A DNA stretch of 64,000 nt from Chaetorhynchus papuensis (taxonomy: Eukaryota; Chordata; Aves; Passeriformes; Rhipiduridae): positions 546,183 to 610,182 of the forward strand of contig VWYX01000395.1 in the NCBI GenBank assembly GCA_013396525.1, written 5' to 3'. The position numbers were made by a program, and so were the translations under genes. Shown here piece by piece: positions 33,561 through 48,000 of this stretch. The notes below the pieces were generated by a model. The model saw only the letters and a program-made list of their open reading frames with translations, made no database searches and was not told the origin of the DNA. Each line of letters opens with the position of its first letter. Positions within the stretch are counted from its first letter, which is position 1.

Positions 33561-35967
33561 GGTGCTGGGTAGGATGATGTGTGTGCTGATTAGTCATAGC
33601 AGCGCTGAGGAGCGCATACATTCGAGGCATATATTTAGCCTGGGTTTGTGTTCGAACCGTAGCGTTTGCTTCTCCCTTCAGGAATCATGACCACGTGAGC
33701 CAGTGAGTCATGAATAGATCGTGTTTCTCCTCGTTCTGCCCTGGAATCGGTGCTGGAATAGCAGGCGGAAACCAGGCTTATTCCTGGTAGCTGTGGACTG
33801 GGAGCCTTGGTCACTGGGGCTGCTTTGCTCCTTGTGGAACTCACTTCATAGGATGCAGGGTTGAACTGTGGAAAAGTGTTGGCGTTTATGCGCATAATTT
33901 GCAAGGAATCGTGGTGGATTCTGGATTTTGCACGGGGGTGCGTGTGCAATCCTTCCCTGCGCTATTGTTTGTGAGAGCTTGAGGAGGAAGCAATGAAACC
34001 TAGACTGAAGGATCCAGCTTTTGTTCTTTGAAATGTCCAAGCACAGCTGAATGAACAAAATACATCCATCAAGTGAGCATAAGAAACAAGTACTTGGGGG
34101 AAAATAGTTGTGTTTTGCACAAAGTATATAGAAATTTGCTATACACAGATGTACCTCTGCTTCAGCTCTTGTCACTTGAATTCCATTCCTAAACATCTTG
34201 CACGGTGTGGTGGAGCGCAGAAGGAGAGATACGAAACATCCCTCTTAGAAGACGTTAGAAAGAACTTGCACCCATGTTGCATTTCATTGTTGAGCTGCTT
34301 GGGTTCTGCTTCCCAAAGCTTTTGGGGCTTTTTTTTTGCAAGAGATCAGATTTTAGTAGGAAAGAGTAGAACAATCAGACACAATCATGTCAGAGAATGC
34401 TTTAGACAGAGTGTTTTAAGGATGGCGTTAAAATACCCATGTTCTAAAAGTTTGGGTTATAAACTTGTAGTCTCACAGGTTTTTTGAATATGAAGTACTA
34501 TTATAAAGGTTAGCTCCTTAACTTCCAGAGGAATTTAGAGATGGGAGACCTGAAAAATAATGAGGGAGAAACGTATTCATGCTGTGTTAGGATGTCACCT
34601 GCTCTTCTTTTACATCCTCCTTCCAGGCTACTCCTGGTGTTTGACTATCAGTTTTTCAGTTGTTCTCACTCACGTTACCAGTCCTGAAACTTCTGAAATG
34701 GTCCATAAAACTGGCTCATCAGCTCGTTCTGCCAGGCTGCAGAACAAGCCTAACAGAACGAGCTGCGGACTTTACCCAGGGATTATTAGTTATGCATTTA
34801 AGAGGGAGTTTTCATCCCGCCCACTGAATTATGCTTGTGTGAATTAAATAGCCTGTAATAATTACCTTTGTAATCTATTCTTAATTAGGATAAAGGTAAG
34901 TGGACAGAATGATGGTATGTTAAAAAATGGAACTCTAGTCGAATAGCAAAGAAAAATTAAAATCTTTCTCTGAGGTGTATTCTGAAAAAGCTGGGAGAAT
35001 AGGCAGCTTGTAGTTTGGTTTAGTTTTGCTTTCTAGAACTTATTTGTTTCGATTTATGTGGAATAAAGGGTGTAAAATCCAGCCACTAGCACCAGGAAGA
35101 TCAGGAATTCTGCTAACTAGTTGCATTCAGAAGTGTTGATTAAAAGCATCCAACTTGATACTCCACAGGGGATAAGGTTTCCAGAAAGTGAGAGGCCCCG
35201 AATCATTAACCTCTTGAAAGTGCTGGATGCTGTTTCTAGAAGTCACTGTTTGCCTTTTTCACGAGCCTTGCTTCCTGCTGTCAGTGCTCCAGCAGTCACC
35301 CTCTGTTTCTCCTGAAAGCCAGACGAGGTGCTGAGTTTCTGTACACTGTGTCTCACAAGGGGTTACCCAACGAACACAGACACTCCTGTACTCTGTTGGT
35401 GGAGCAATGTCTGGATTGTGTGCAAATTCTTGGAGTTGTTGGGATTTCTGTCACAGTGCTGAAACTCGCTGCACAGCAGAGGAGGTTGTGCAGTTGTAAG
35501 GCAGGTGAAGAACAATGTTGTGCTCGCCATTTTCAATGCCTGAGGGAAAAAAAATCACCTATTCCTACCCCTTAACTGTATGCATGGGATCCAGAATTAG
35601 CAGCAGTTTTTGGACGTGCATGTTGGCTTGGAAACCTGTGTGAGGAGAAGTCTTTGAGTGCAGTGACTGCACAAAAGACAAGTGTTAATTTGGGCAAAGA
35701 CACTGTTCTCTTTGAAACAGCAGTTGCTCCTAATCTTTTTACAGTGCAAATGGGAGAGTTAAACAGGTTTTTAAGCCAGCTTGAGAAGACAGCCTGAGCA
35801 CCAGTGGTCCAGCCTGTTTTCACTGCAGGCACAGCTTTTGGTGATGTGGTTAAATAATATACTTTGTTGGGAATTTTGGATTGCCTCTCCTCTGTCAGCT
35901 CCTGCATGAATCAAATGAGCTGGCATGTGAGTGGAGTGTGACCCTGCTTCTGCTGCTGGTGTTGCAG

Positions 35968-36051
35968 ATGTGGAAGGCTACTGCAGGCCACACCGTGTCT
36001 GTCAGCCAGGATGACGGAGCTGATGACTGGGAGACGGATCCAGACTTTGTG
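35968..36051 (+). CDS. CTTN: CTTN exon C2: start codon and acidic DDW motif (1-28)
   Basis: GTTGCAG acceptor immediately before the ATG, donor GTATGG, 84 bp, phase 0/0. Encodes [20 protein letters not shown] then [11 protein letters not shown] binds Arp2/3. The start is set by the conserved MWKA terminus. Confidence 0.96.
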
Positions 36052-39000
36052 GTATGGCTTTTCGGGTTTACTGATCCGCCAGGAGCGGGTTCTGGGACAC
36101 TTCCAGAGGAGCTCTGCAGGATGGGGGCCATGTCTTGGTGAAATAAACTGTCAGGAGCAGGTCCCTGGAAGTGGAGGGGCAGTGAAGCTGCTTTTCTAAC
36201 CCTTGTGGTCTCAGTGACTGCTGGAAGGTTTTGCTGTGAACTCTGAAATGTGTGTAACCGGTGATTTCTTTGGGTGTTTAACTCTCTTTTTATGTGTGTC
36301 CTTCACAGAACGATGTGAGTGAGAAAGAGCAGCGCTGGGGAGCTAAAACCGTGAATGGATCCGGCCACCAGGAGCACATCAAGTAAAGCAGCTCTCTTGT
36401 GAAATGTATTAATGGGCACAGTCCCAGGCGACTTTTAATCACCTCATGTTCACATTTACTTGTGTCTTCATAATTAAAAGAAGAGTCCCTGTAGAAGATT
36501 GATTATTTGCGAGATTGCTAGTCTTTCGAATCTGTCAGTGTCTTCAGAGCTGAAATTCAGAGCAGAAATATGGTGTAGGGACTCTTAAATCTTTCTTTGT
36601 CACTGGAAATGTGATTTTTTCCTGCCTCTGTATCTGGAAAGGTTCTTTGTGCAGTTTTGGTGCAAGAGCCAGTAATGCCAGGGGAGAAGCTGAGGGATCT
36701 GAGCAGCTTCAGTTTGGTACTTTAAGGAAACGTTTGGTCCCTTAATTCTTAAACTTTGTTTAGAAAACTGCTACCACCAAACTCATAAAAACTCTGGCAA
36801 AGCAGTAAACTGAGCTCTCTGATAGAAAAGCAGATGAGTGCATCACAGAGGAGTATGTGAAACAGAAATGATGCATCTCCTGAGTCTTGAATTTTTTACA
36901 AAAAGTGCCTAAGACTGAACTTTAAAGGCAGTTTTAGGAAATGTGTGATTGTTGCAGACGGAGGGAGACTGAACTCTGGTTACTTCAGGGATCAGTGTTA
37001 CTCTACCCTGTTCTGAGGGCAGTGGGGATTCCTTCTGGCTGAATTACACCTGAGGAAGCTTAAAACTCAGTTCAGTTCAGCATATTTTAAAGGATCGCTT
37101 TGGGAAGAGGAGGTACAATTTCCTTACATCTTTATTTTGCAGTGGAGCGGTGTCCAGAATGCTCTGTTAGAATTAGCCCTGTTACCATAGGGACTGTGTG
37201 ATAAGAGATGATCCCTGTTCTGAAAAGTTGCCATCTAAATAGAAAGTGTTGGGAAGAATTTAAATTAGGACATGAGGAAAAAAAGGTATGTTTCAGGCAT
37301 AAATCAATTCTAGGTAATGGATTGTTAAAATAGCAAAGTTCCTTTCCACATTAGTCTTAAAACCAGCAAGTTTATTTTCTTTTTTTTAAACAGCATTTTG
37401 CAGTGGGATAAATCCAGTGTCTCAAAATATGAGGAGATGTTTTGTGCACTGAAGAAATGGGAAGGGCTTGAAATATACAAGTCATCCAACTTCTAATTAA
37501 GATGATATTTTTGTCAGCTTTATATTTTGCATCTTTATGAAGCTGCTTGCTGAAAGTTCCTTAGTAAAACTTGCTGCTTGGTTGTTTTTTAAAGTATTCA
37601 TCAGCTGAGGGAGAATGTATTCCAAGAACACCAGAACCTCAAAGAGAGGGAGCTGCAAACAGGACCAAAAGCTTCCCATGGCTATGGAGGGAAGTTTGGC
37701 GTGGAACAAGATCGAATGGATAAAGTAAGTGTGAATGGGGCTTCCCTGGGATGAAGTGATAAGTGAAGTGATAGGCCTTGCCTTGCCCACGGCCAGCACC
37801 ACTCTGTGTGTGAGCTGAGCTTTGTTCCAGCTTTGCTCTGGGATGTGCAATGGCCCCACGTGGTTTTGATTGATGCCAAGTCGTGAGAGGATTCCCCTGG
37901 AGTCAGGATTCAAGTTTTTAAATGTACGTTTCTAAATTAACAGAGCACTCCATGCATTAATAAATCCAGTGTGATCTTTCTCTTTGGATGCTGTGCCAGC
38001 TCTTCTATGCATGTAGATAGAGACTGACAAAAAATGAAAAAGGATGTGCTGCTGCATTAAAATCAGAGAGCAGCTCTTGTGAACAAACTGTGAACAGTGA
38101 CAAGTAATGCAAGTATTTAAAATATCATTGTACTTCAATCAGAAGGTGGTTTTTTATATAAGGAGTTGATGGCTGCTTATGTTACACTTCTAAAAATTAT
38201 AATTCTTAATATAATTCCTTTAGTCATGTGATAAATATGCGTATCAACTTCTGGCTACTTTCTTTCATGAGCTCTCTTAGAGTAAGAATCAAAACATTCC
38301 TGGATAAGAAAGTTTTCTTACTTTATTTACTTTCTGTGTTCTTGGTAACTTGACAGCCTTAAATTTTTGCTGGATTCCCGTATTCCAGAGTTAATTGCTG
38401 TCCAGTTCCCAGTGGGCCTTTGAAATAGGCTAACCTTTGAATCTGGGAAAAGGAACTGCTGAGCAGATTCAACCACCAGACCTGTTCTGCTGCTGCTCTC
38501 TAGTGTCAGCAGTTTATCCCTCACTTGTGTCCATGGGGAAAGAGAAAGGAACCAAAGTCAGCAGTGTTTCCCATAGGCCAGAATTAATCATGGGGGAAAA
38601 ACATGCTGGTCATGCCCATCTGAGTGATGCTGGTGGCAGGAGGTGTTCATGATTTATGTTTGTAATAAATCTTTTTCCCTTGTAACTGTAGTTCTGAAGC
38701 CTTGTGGCTGAGATGTCTCCTTTGCAGGTATCTGTGCAGGTGTGCTGCTCTTAAAGCTTGGCTTTAAAGCTTGGCCATTAAATCAGGGTCACTGCAGCGT
38801 TGTCATGGTGCAGGGTTTTGCGGCATTTAGGGCAAAACCTTGGTGCTGAGTTAAAATGAACAGTTCCATCACTCTGTGTGCCATACCTCCCGAGCTGGTT
38901 TAAAATGTACAGAAAAATTATGGGGGTGTTTTACTCTGAAATGCAGATTTCCAAGAAAAATATTCTTCTAAGTCTTTTCTAAAGGATGATTTGTTGTAAT

Positions 39001-42000
39001 GCTTGGTATTTGGTGAAATGCAGAAAGTCCTGGTACCACAAAGAAAACACCATGTTTATACCTTAGTTGGTGTAACAAAAGGGAGATCACGTAAAACCAC
39101 ATGAATTTTAAAATTTTCAGAGCTTCGTGTTTTCCATAAATGTAATGGGAAGAATAAAGGGAGGTGGGAGCCTTTTCTGTCACATTTAACAGATACTGTA
39201 CTACAGAACACCTGCAAAATGAACAGGAGTGTGATTGTTTCAGTCAGGAAAAGAAGGGAGCTTTTGTAATGCCTTTGAGTTAAAGCAGTGTCCTGTTGTT
39301 GCCATCCTTGATCTGTTACCTGGCAGTAACGTCAGCCAGTAATGCTTTGCTTTCCTACCTGCTGGGAATGTTCCCTCCAGCTCCTGTGTGGAAGAAAAAG
39401 AGCAAACACTGTAAAATCCAAGTTACTTAGGTGTGCAGGCACCTTGTGTCCTCAAAGTAATTCACCTCGGTGCAGCTGCCTGGCACAGGATTATCCAGTG
39501 TTGGATTAAACTGGTGAATTGCTCTGGCCAGTTACCAGTGTTGGCACTGGGCAAGTAAAAAGCACTTTTGCTTGAGGTGTGAGGCTCCAGCATCAATTCC
39601 AGGAGCTGGAAGGGCTCCGCAGCACTAGGTCAGTGTAACACTAGCAAAGGCTGTGTGGAGGCACTGCCGGGTGTGTAATTACATATCCCTGTGTCCTGCC
39701 AGTCATGGTGGGATGGATGGAGCTCAGCCTCTCTTCAGCTCAGCTTCCAGGGCCAGGATGCAGGGCTGGGATACCTTTGGCACAGGTGTGAGTGCATCTT
39801 CTCATGTTCGATACCTTTTTGGCAAGTGAGGAAGATGCCTAATTCTGATTTATGCCTCCCTAAACCAATGGCAGCTGGCTTTGGTTGTATTTGTTGCAGT
39901 CCCCTGTCAGCTAGAACAGATCCTTAAATACAAGTGCCTAAACACAAGGCTGTGTGTTTCACCTGGAACTCACTTCAAATTCTGCATGAACACCATCAAG
40001 ACTCCCTCTGTACCTGTCTTGTTCACATTCCTGTGCTTTTTGAAGTGCGAACGCAGGGCATAAAATAGTCCTCATAAAATGCAGTCACTTTCCTTGCCTA
40101 GGCTGGATTGGTAGCATGGCAACATCCTTGTGGAGACTTCCCAAGTGAGTAGGGATTTCCAGGGAAGTTGGTTTCAGCAGGAGGAGTGGCAGTGATGCAT
40201 GTTGGTAACAAAACTCACCCTCAGGTTACTTGGTGCAGTGTTTTGTCTGATACACAGACCTGTGTAGAACTGCCATCTCTGAACTTAACCAATTTCTTCC
40301 AGTCAGCTGTTGGACATGAATACCAATCCAAACTTTCTAAGCATTGCTCCCAAGTGGATTCGGTGAAAGGGTTTGGTGGCAAGTTTGGAGTACAAACCGA
40401 TAGAGTTGACCAGGTGAGTGATTTCATCTCCTCCTGCAGCCACCCACAGTGGTTTATTTCCTCCTTTTGTCCATAAAACTGCAAAATTCCAGTGCCCTCG
40501 GATGCTGGTGTGGGCTGCTCTTCCTGCTCTTTTTGAAGTTTAGCAGAAGCTAACACTGACTGTTATGGAGATGAATTACTGTTTAAAGCAGAGTAGAAAA
40601 AATCCCTTGTGGGAAATTGAGATGAGTTGAAAAGAAAGCTGAAAAGAGATGTTAAAATATTACTTTTTTGTGTGTTCTGTGACAAGGTCAAAGTGTGAAT
40701 GCTATAGCAGGAGGGGTTTGGGGATGGTTTGTCCTGTATCTTAACATGAGCTACTGGGCAGGATAATTAATGTCCTGTTGCAAGACTCCGTAACAATCCC
40801 TGCATGGAAATGCTGGATTTTTGTCGTACTGAATTGCTGGACCTGGCAAGGCCAGGCTGGAGTGTGCTGCTGATACAATTTGCCTTGGCAAGGGAGGACA
40901 GAACCCCTGGCCATGAACACATGCACTGAATTACCATGTAAATGCATATGGCCCATAAGTTAAATAGGTATTTATGCCCCCAGTCCAGAAGGTCAGAGCA
41001 GTATGGAGGGACACAGGAACTTGCCATGCTCTTTGTCCAGTGAGGTGCGTGCAGTTTTTCTCCTAATGCCTAACTCTGTCACACATGTCATTTTATTTCT
41101 CTTCCAGTCAGCTGTTGGGTTTGAATATCAGGGCAAAACTGAGAAGCATCCCTCCCAAAAAGGTAAAGTGGGGAGGTGGTCACCTCTGTGAGCACATTTT
41201 CTATAAAAAACAGAGTAGATTCTTTCACTGTATGGAAAGTACCTTGTTTAGTGAGACCTCTGCATGACATTCTCAATGAATCAAATAGTGGGTTTGGTGG
41301 AACAGAAGAGGAAAAAATGAATTTCAGAGCAGTTTCATGAGTTGATGAGGTTTTAAGACAAGGAAATAGTGGGTCATCAGGAGTCTTTCTTTCTGAAGTG
41401 AGGTTCAAGGACATGTCAGGAAGACTGGGAGTTGCTCTTTGCTGTATTGCACCCTGTTGAAAATAGGGAATAAATTTAATAGGAGCCATCACAAGCTATA
41501 GGACAGTTGTTTATCTTGTTTATCTTGTTTAAAATTAAACTGAATTTTGTGTGCTAAAGCATTAAAAATACTTCATTTCTGAAATAACTTGTTTTTCCCC
41601 TCAATTGCTAGGCTATGCTGTATCCATGACAAGTGCCTTCATGCTGTTTTTATTGTGCTTTACTCTCAATGCAGACTACTCAAGTGGTTTTGGTGGAAAA
41701 TACGGAGTACAGGCTGACAGAGTGGACAAGAGTGCAGTGGGGTTTGATTACCAGGGGAAAACTGAGAAACACGACTCCCAGAAGGGTGAATAGACACACA
41801 TGTGTTAGCAGGCTTCTTCCCTGATGCTGTAGGCACTGCCCATAGGCCATGGTGTAAAATACTCATGTTTTACACCTCTTGCACTCCCAACCTGCTGAAA
41901 GGTAACGCTGGGTAAAATTTACATTGCTGAAAACCTCGACTTCTGAAAAAAGAAACCTGAAAAAACGTCGGTTCTGCCTGGTTTTATGGGACAGTCCAGG

Positions 42001-45000
42001 GCACATAGGTTTGTCTGGAGGTTTTTTACAGCTCCTTTTGAAAAGCTGTAAAGCAAAGTACTCAGACTGTGAGCAGTTTAACCACGACAGAGAAGTGCTT
42101 CAAAAAGAATCAGCTGTTTGTGGATTAAAACATTTATCAGTTAGCAGCATTTAGAGTTAATGTATTTTGTGTTGCTGGTCAGGTTTCCAGGCATATCTGA
42201 TCAAAAATCGACCATTTTATTGAAAAATGGTGACATTTTGCCATCTGTTTCCTGTTTATCCCAAAGAAATGTTTGCACTCTAGAAATGCTAGCAAGGAGC
42301 AGGGGGTGTTTAAAAGCACCCAGGCTGTTGCTGACACAGGTTTTGAAGTTCACTTTGCTAAAAGTGTCTTCATCATTTTACGAAGGAGTCAAGCAATACC
42401 AGCAACTGGTATTGCCCCGCAAAATGCAATTTTATTTTCCATCCTGGAGAAGGTATTTTGAAGGATTTCTGACTTCAGTGTCTGAAGTCAAGTTTAACTA
42501 AGGGTGTTAGTGCTTCTTTTAAAACCTGATGTAACGCTAGCAGCCCTGATTATCACAGTTTCTCAAGGTGATGATTTTGTTGCTGAACACTTACAAACAA
42601 AACTCTTCCCTCTTATCTCTAGATTATTCCAAGGGCTTTGGTGGTAAATATGGTGTTGACAAGGACAAAGTGGATAAAAGTGCTGTTGGCTTTGAATATC
42701 AAGGCAAAACGGAAAAACATGAATCACAGAAAGGTTTTTATTATCTTCTTTAAATATAGCAGCTCAGACCCTTTTAAACCTGGGAAGAATACTTTGTTTG
42801 TAGGGCTTTTTTGGGTGGGACTTTTTAGATTTTTTTTTTTTGTGGTAAGTGTGTTTGCCCCGTGTGTGCAGATTTTGGATCCCCTTAAATGAGTGAGTGT
42901 GTTATGAACAGGGCAGCTCATCCCCTAACATGTTCCTGGTTTTTCTATTGAATGCAGTTTACAGCTACGAATTGCAATAATGTTTTCTGAAAACTTCACA
43001 GATTATGTAAAGGGCTTTGGAGGCAAGTTTGGCGTCCAGACAGACAGACAAGACAAGTGTGCCCTTGGCTGGGACCACCAGGAGAAAGTGCAGCTGCACG
43101 AGTCCCAGAAAGGTACAGCGGCTCTCAGTTCCTTGCTGTTCTTTCTGCCTCCCCTCACTGTCACCTCCTGTTGCCTGTGTGAGCCCCCTGCCCCGGTGCC
43201 TTCGGGCACAGCCTCACGGGAGCTGACATGAGGCTCCTTTCCTGTGTCTGGGTTTTGCTGTCGCTGGTTGAACTGGTGGCTGCGGAGCACAGCTGACACC
43301 CAGCCCCTCGACGTCCAGGCTCAGGGCTAAATTCTCCCTTTATGAGCCTGCAAGTGGCCTGGATTATTTTCCTTTTTCAGTTGAGTTGTGCAAACCATAG
43401 GTTAGGAGTTCCTTTTTACTTTCCTCAAAGAATTTTTCCCTTCTGGATTCTGTTGTGTATATCCCTGTTTTCATGCAGGGACAGTCTAAAATCAAATGCA
43501 GTCCTTCCTCCTGGCCTGTGGGGTACCTGCTCCTGTGAAATACTTGGTGCCCAGTAAAAATACAACTTCCTGTAAAATGCAGCTGTTGCTCCCCAGGCCT
43601 CTGCCTGTCACTGCTCTTAACTTAAATTAATATTTTTAAGTAATGAAATTTAAACTCTTCCTCAGAATATTGTTCTGTTGGGTGCTCCAGCAGATTTGTT
43701 GTGAGAGGATTACCCGAAGCCCTTTTTTCCTGTGCCATCCTTCATTTTATAACACACATATGTATTTATATATATAAATATATGTATATGTAAATGGCTG
43801 TTCCCTAGGCAGCAGTAGGGAATGATCAGCTCTTAGCTGAAACCTTTTCTCCCTCAAGCTGTGTGGCAGCAGGAATATTCCTCCTTCCTTTAAGGAATAG
43901 CTGGAGGGAGGTCTCTGTGGAGCCCATCTTCACACCTCTTTAAAAGTCAGCTCTCTGTACAAATGTTAACCACACTGATGAAGGAAGCTCATTTGATTCT
44001 CTTGTATGTTTTGGTGTTTATTTTGTTTATTCTCTTGTATATTTTGTTGTTTTGTTTGGGTGAACAAATTAGCTGTGTGCCTGTGTTCATACCTTTGATC
44101 AAATGCAAGTGCATTATGCAGTATGGATGAAAAACGTTGAGAAATGCTTTTTTTCTGTGACTTCAGAATGGTGTTCTTGTATCTGATAAATCATCTCAAG
44201 TTGAGACTTTTCTTCAATTTACTTTTACAGAAATGTCTTGAGATATTTTTTTTCTCACCATCCAAAATTGCTGACAATTGAAAATATTGCAAAAATTATT
44301 TTGAGTGTCTCTGACTAAACTTCTTTATTTTCCTGCCTCCGTTTTAATGTATCCCATGTGGCTTTTTCAGACTATAAGAGTGGTTTCGGAGGGAAATTTG
44401 GTGTACAGACAGAAAGGCAGGACCCATCTGCTGTGGGGTTTGATTACAAGGAGAAACTAGCCAAGCATGAATCTCAACAAGGCACCGTTTTCACTTGTTA
44501 CTTTCTTACCAGTGCAGCCACTTCTCACACAGTCTGAAATAGTTCTCTGAGTAGATCAACGCCAGGAATGTGCAGACACTGTCTTGCGCTTCTGTCCTTC
44601 TGTGATCCAGCAGTTTTCTGCATTTTATCCTTTAAGTATTACCTAAAGCAAGCCTGTGTTCAGGAAACCCGATGTTTAGTCAACAGCTCTGCAAAATCCT
44701 GAATTAGTTAATAGCTGTACATGTAGGGTGATAATAACATTATTGTTAGTATGATGTTAATGAAGTCAGTTTTAGAGACTAAATACAAAGTTTTGACTGG
44801 ATGAATTGGTGGAAAAATATTCAGATAATGACCATGCACATAGCCATTACCAGTCGATGGGTTGTGGCAAGATCATTTAAAAATTATTGTAGTCTTTGAA
44901 AGAAGTAGGGAATGTTTGTGGTTCTTGGGTGAGCAAATGCTGTTATAATGCTCTGTTTATTCATTGTGAAATAGTTGGGGTACAACCCATGAATTCCTGG

Positions 45001-48000
45001 TTTTCCGTTGTCTTAAAGTGAGGAGTCTGGAGCAGGAAAATGTAAGTGTAGTATATTTATTCTGGCTGAAAATACATACAAAGCTGAAGAAAATGAGGGT
45101 GTTCACTGATAGTTGATATTTTCCTGTGCTATAGTGACACATACTCAGACTTTCAGAGCCCGAGTGCAAACACTACAATGGCTGGCAGGGAGAGTCAGTG
45201 GTTTGGGGACTGAGAGGAGCAGGGCTTCTATTCCAGGGATGGATAGGAAAGCCTGTCCACGTAGAGAGTGTGAGGGCACATTCCTACAGCTCACTGCCAC
45301 CACAAAGAGCTGTTTTTCCAGCCACACACGCTTGCTGCTGCTGTTGTGCTGCTCTGGTGCTCCTCAGACATTCCTGTGAGAGCAGAAACCCACTCCTGTC
45401 CGGGTTTGTTTGTTGGTGTTTTCAGCATCACTAGTGAGTGAATCTGACTTGGGAGTGTGACAAGGGCTGAGCTCAGCACCAGCTGGGAGGAAGAGTGTGC
45501 AGCTCCGGGCTGGTGTGGGATAGCACAGCCACCCCATTTCTGTGCTGGCGAGCTGCTTTAGGCAGCTGAAGCTGGCCTGTGGGATTGCCCCTTTCCACGT
45601 CTCGTGCAGGAGTTACCTCTAATGGCTTTAATATTCACCAGCGGAGTATCACAACCAAACCCAGTGGAATAAGAAATTTGTTCCATTTTCTTGCCATTCA
45701 TAGAATTTACCAAGCTAAAGAGGAAAAAAAAAAAAAAAACAAAACCAAAATACCTCTGTGGTCACCGAAGACTCCTTTGAGCAAAGCAGAATGGCTCAGG
45801 CTCCATGATTACTGCAGAGGGCTCAGAATTGGTGCTGTCAAAGGCTCTGTTACAGAAGTGATGCATCAGAAGGGCTCCTCCCTTACTCCTTTCTTGATCC
45901 CCGATCAATCCTCAGCTTCATGTTTACTCAGGGAATGCATGTGGCCCACAGTCTGTCGTCTGCTGGTCTTCCTGAGGGCTCCTGGGCTTCTGTGTCCTCT
46001 CTGCACCAAAGCCAACTTGCATTTTCTCTGGTGGCTGTCACTGTGGCTCTGCATGCAGCTGAAATGGCTCTTTGCACCTGAGGTGGCTGTTTGCATTTGG
46101 CAGCAAGGCGGGAGGGGCACCAAACTCCCTGCTCTGACCTTTTTTGTCCTGCCTTTAGATTATTCCAAAGGATTTGGAGGGAAGTATGGCATCCAGAAAG
46201 ATCGGATGGACAAGGTAGGTTCCTTCAAAGAGCCATGACTTCAGTAGTCTGTGGGGCTGCAGAACAGCCTGGTTGCATCTGCACTGCTCAGCTCTCTATT
46301 TCTGGACACTTCTCCAGTCTTAAGAGCAGAGATTTGTGCTTTTCTAAACCTTTAAAAATCAAATTTATACACACAGAGCTGATGCCAGCTTATGTGGATT
46401 AGAGCAACAACAGCTACACAATGTATGTTTAGGGTATTGCCTTGCTTTTAGTTCTGATGAGTCACTCATAAACTTTTTTTTTTAATTGATAGGATTTTGA
46501 TGTGTTTAGAACTGCCCCCGACGATTAATTCCTTCTAGTTTGACTTGCAGAAAGGATTATTCTGTTTGTCAAGTTTTGATTCTTCCTGATTTGGTTTTGA
46601 TGTTCTGCAAAAAGCCTTAGGGGACAGTATTACAGTAAAATATCTCAGACTGAGGCTGTCTGAATGTCTTCATGAACTTGTGGGGGTTTTTACATGTATC
46701 CTTTTTGTCCTTACTGATAGAATGCAGCAACTTTTGAAGATGTTGAGAAACCGGCATCAACTTATCAGAAGACCAAGCCAGTAGAAGCTGGTAAGGCAAT
46801 GGCCCCAGATCCTTTCTTTGGAGGTGATAATGCCCAGAATCCTGGGATATTGATGTAGTAAGTGCTGAGTAAGGATCATCCAGAGGGAACTGCTGCATTT
46901 GCAGCTCTTTAGTAGCCTCAGATACTCTGCCTCCCTCCTTTAGAGGTTGTTTTGCTTTGTTCCAGTTTGGTTTTTCTCTTGAGGCTCGTCAGAATTAAGG
47001 AAGGGAGAATAAAAAGCGTGAGAAGAAGGAATAAGGGAGAATGAACTGTGTAGGGGAGTGGTGGAGGCTGTACCATGAAGGAGGGAGAAGCATTACAGAG
47101 GTGTTTTTGGAAGACTCTTGGTGCACAAGAGGTTTGAGCTGGAAAGGGGGAGGAAGAAAGGAGGACTTCCCTGACTGGACTATGAGCTCAGAGGGCAGAA
47201 AAGCAGAAATTTGTAGCAAAAACTCATTCTGGGCTACCTTTATATAGAACCTGAGACATGATTTGACCTGGATTCTTTTCCATGTCACAGTTGCTAATAA
47301 AACAAGCAGCATCCGAGCTAACTTTGAGAACCTGGCCAAGGAGAAAGAGCAGGAAGACCGAAGGAAGGCAGAAGCTGAGAGAGCCCAAAGAATGGCTAGG
47401 GAGAAGCAAGAACAGGAGGCGGCTCGGAGGAAACTGGAGGTCAGTAAGATTCAAATCCCATTGGAGCAGCCTGGTTTCAATGGGAGAAAAGGGAATCTCT
47501 GAGAAAAGGTATCTTCCTTCTTTCCAGCTGGGCTTTAAAGCTCAAAGTGTGTGTTTGTGCCTGTGCTGTGGCTGTGTGTGACTCCAGCTTGGCCTTTTCC
47601 TCCTGCACTTCTGCCTTTTGGCAGTCCCAGATTCCCTTTGGGGAGCTCATGAGGGGAGAGCTCTGTGGTCCCCAAAAGGCCCTCCATATTCAAGAAGTTT
47701 AACCCCGTGGTGATAGCTGGTGATGCTGTTCCTTTGGGATCAGTGTTTTGGGAGATGGAGGGGGTATAGCACACAGCCAGGAGATTAGGGGAAGATAATC
47801 TTCCCAATGTTAATTGAATCTTAGTTAGGGAATTAAAAAAAATGACTTAGCGTTGGCATGAGTAAAAGCATTGTGATTTTGTGTTATTCATAAGGAAGAT
47901 GATTCCAGGACATGTTTAGTCAGAAACTGCATCTTACCTGCTATATGGAATTTGCATATTTTTAGTTTATATTAGAGGAGACCAAGGCTTGATGTAACTA

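Noticed and set aside
33681..33696. Possible 13-bp noncoding CTTN exon between CTTCAG and GTGAGC
   Set aside because: Both sites look acceptable, but such a tiny exon cannot be supported without transcript data.
45579..46238. 219-residue frame that contains the partial cortactin repeat 7
   Set aside because: Only 46159-46214 is coding. The upstream part is intron read in the same frame; it has no cortactin similarity and an acceptor at 46157-46158 separates it.
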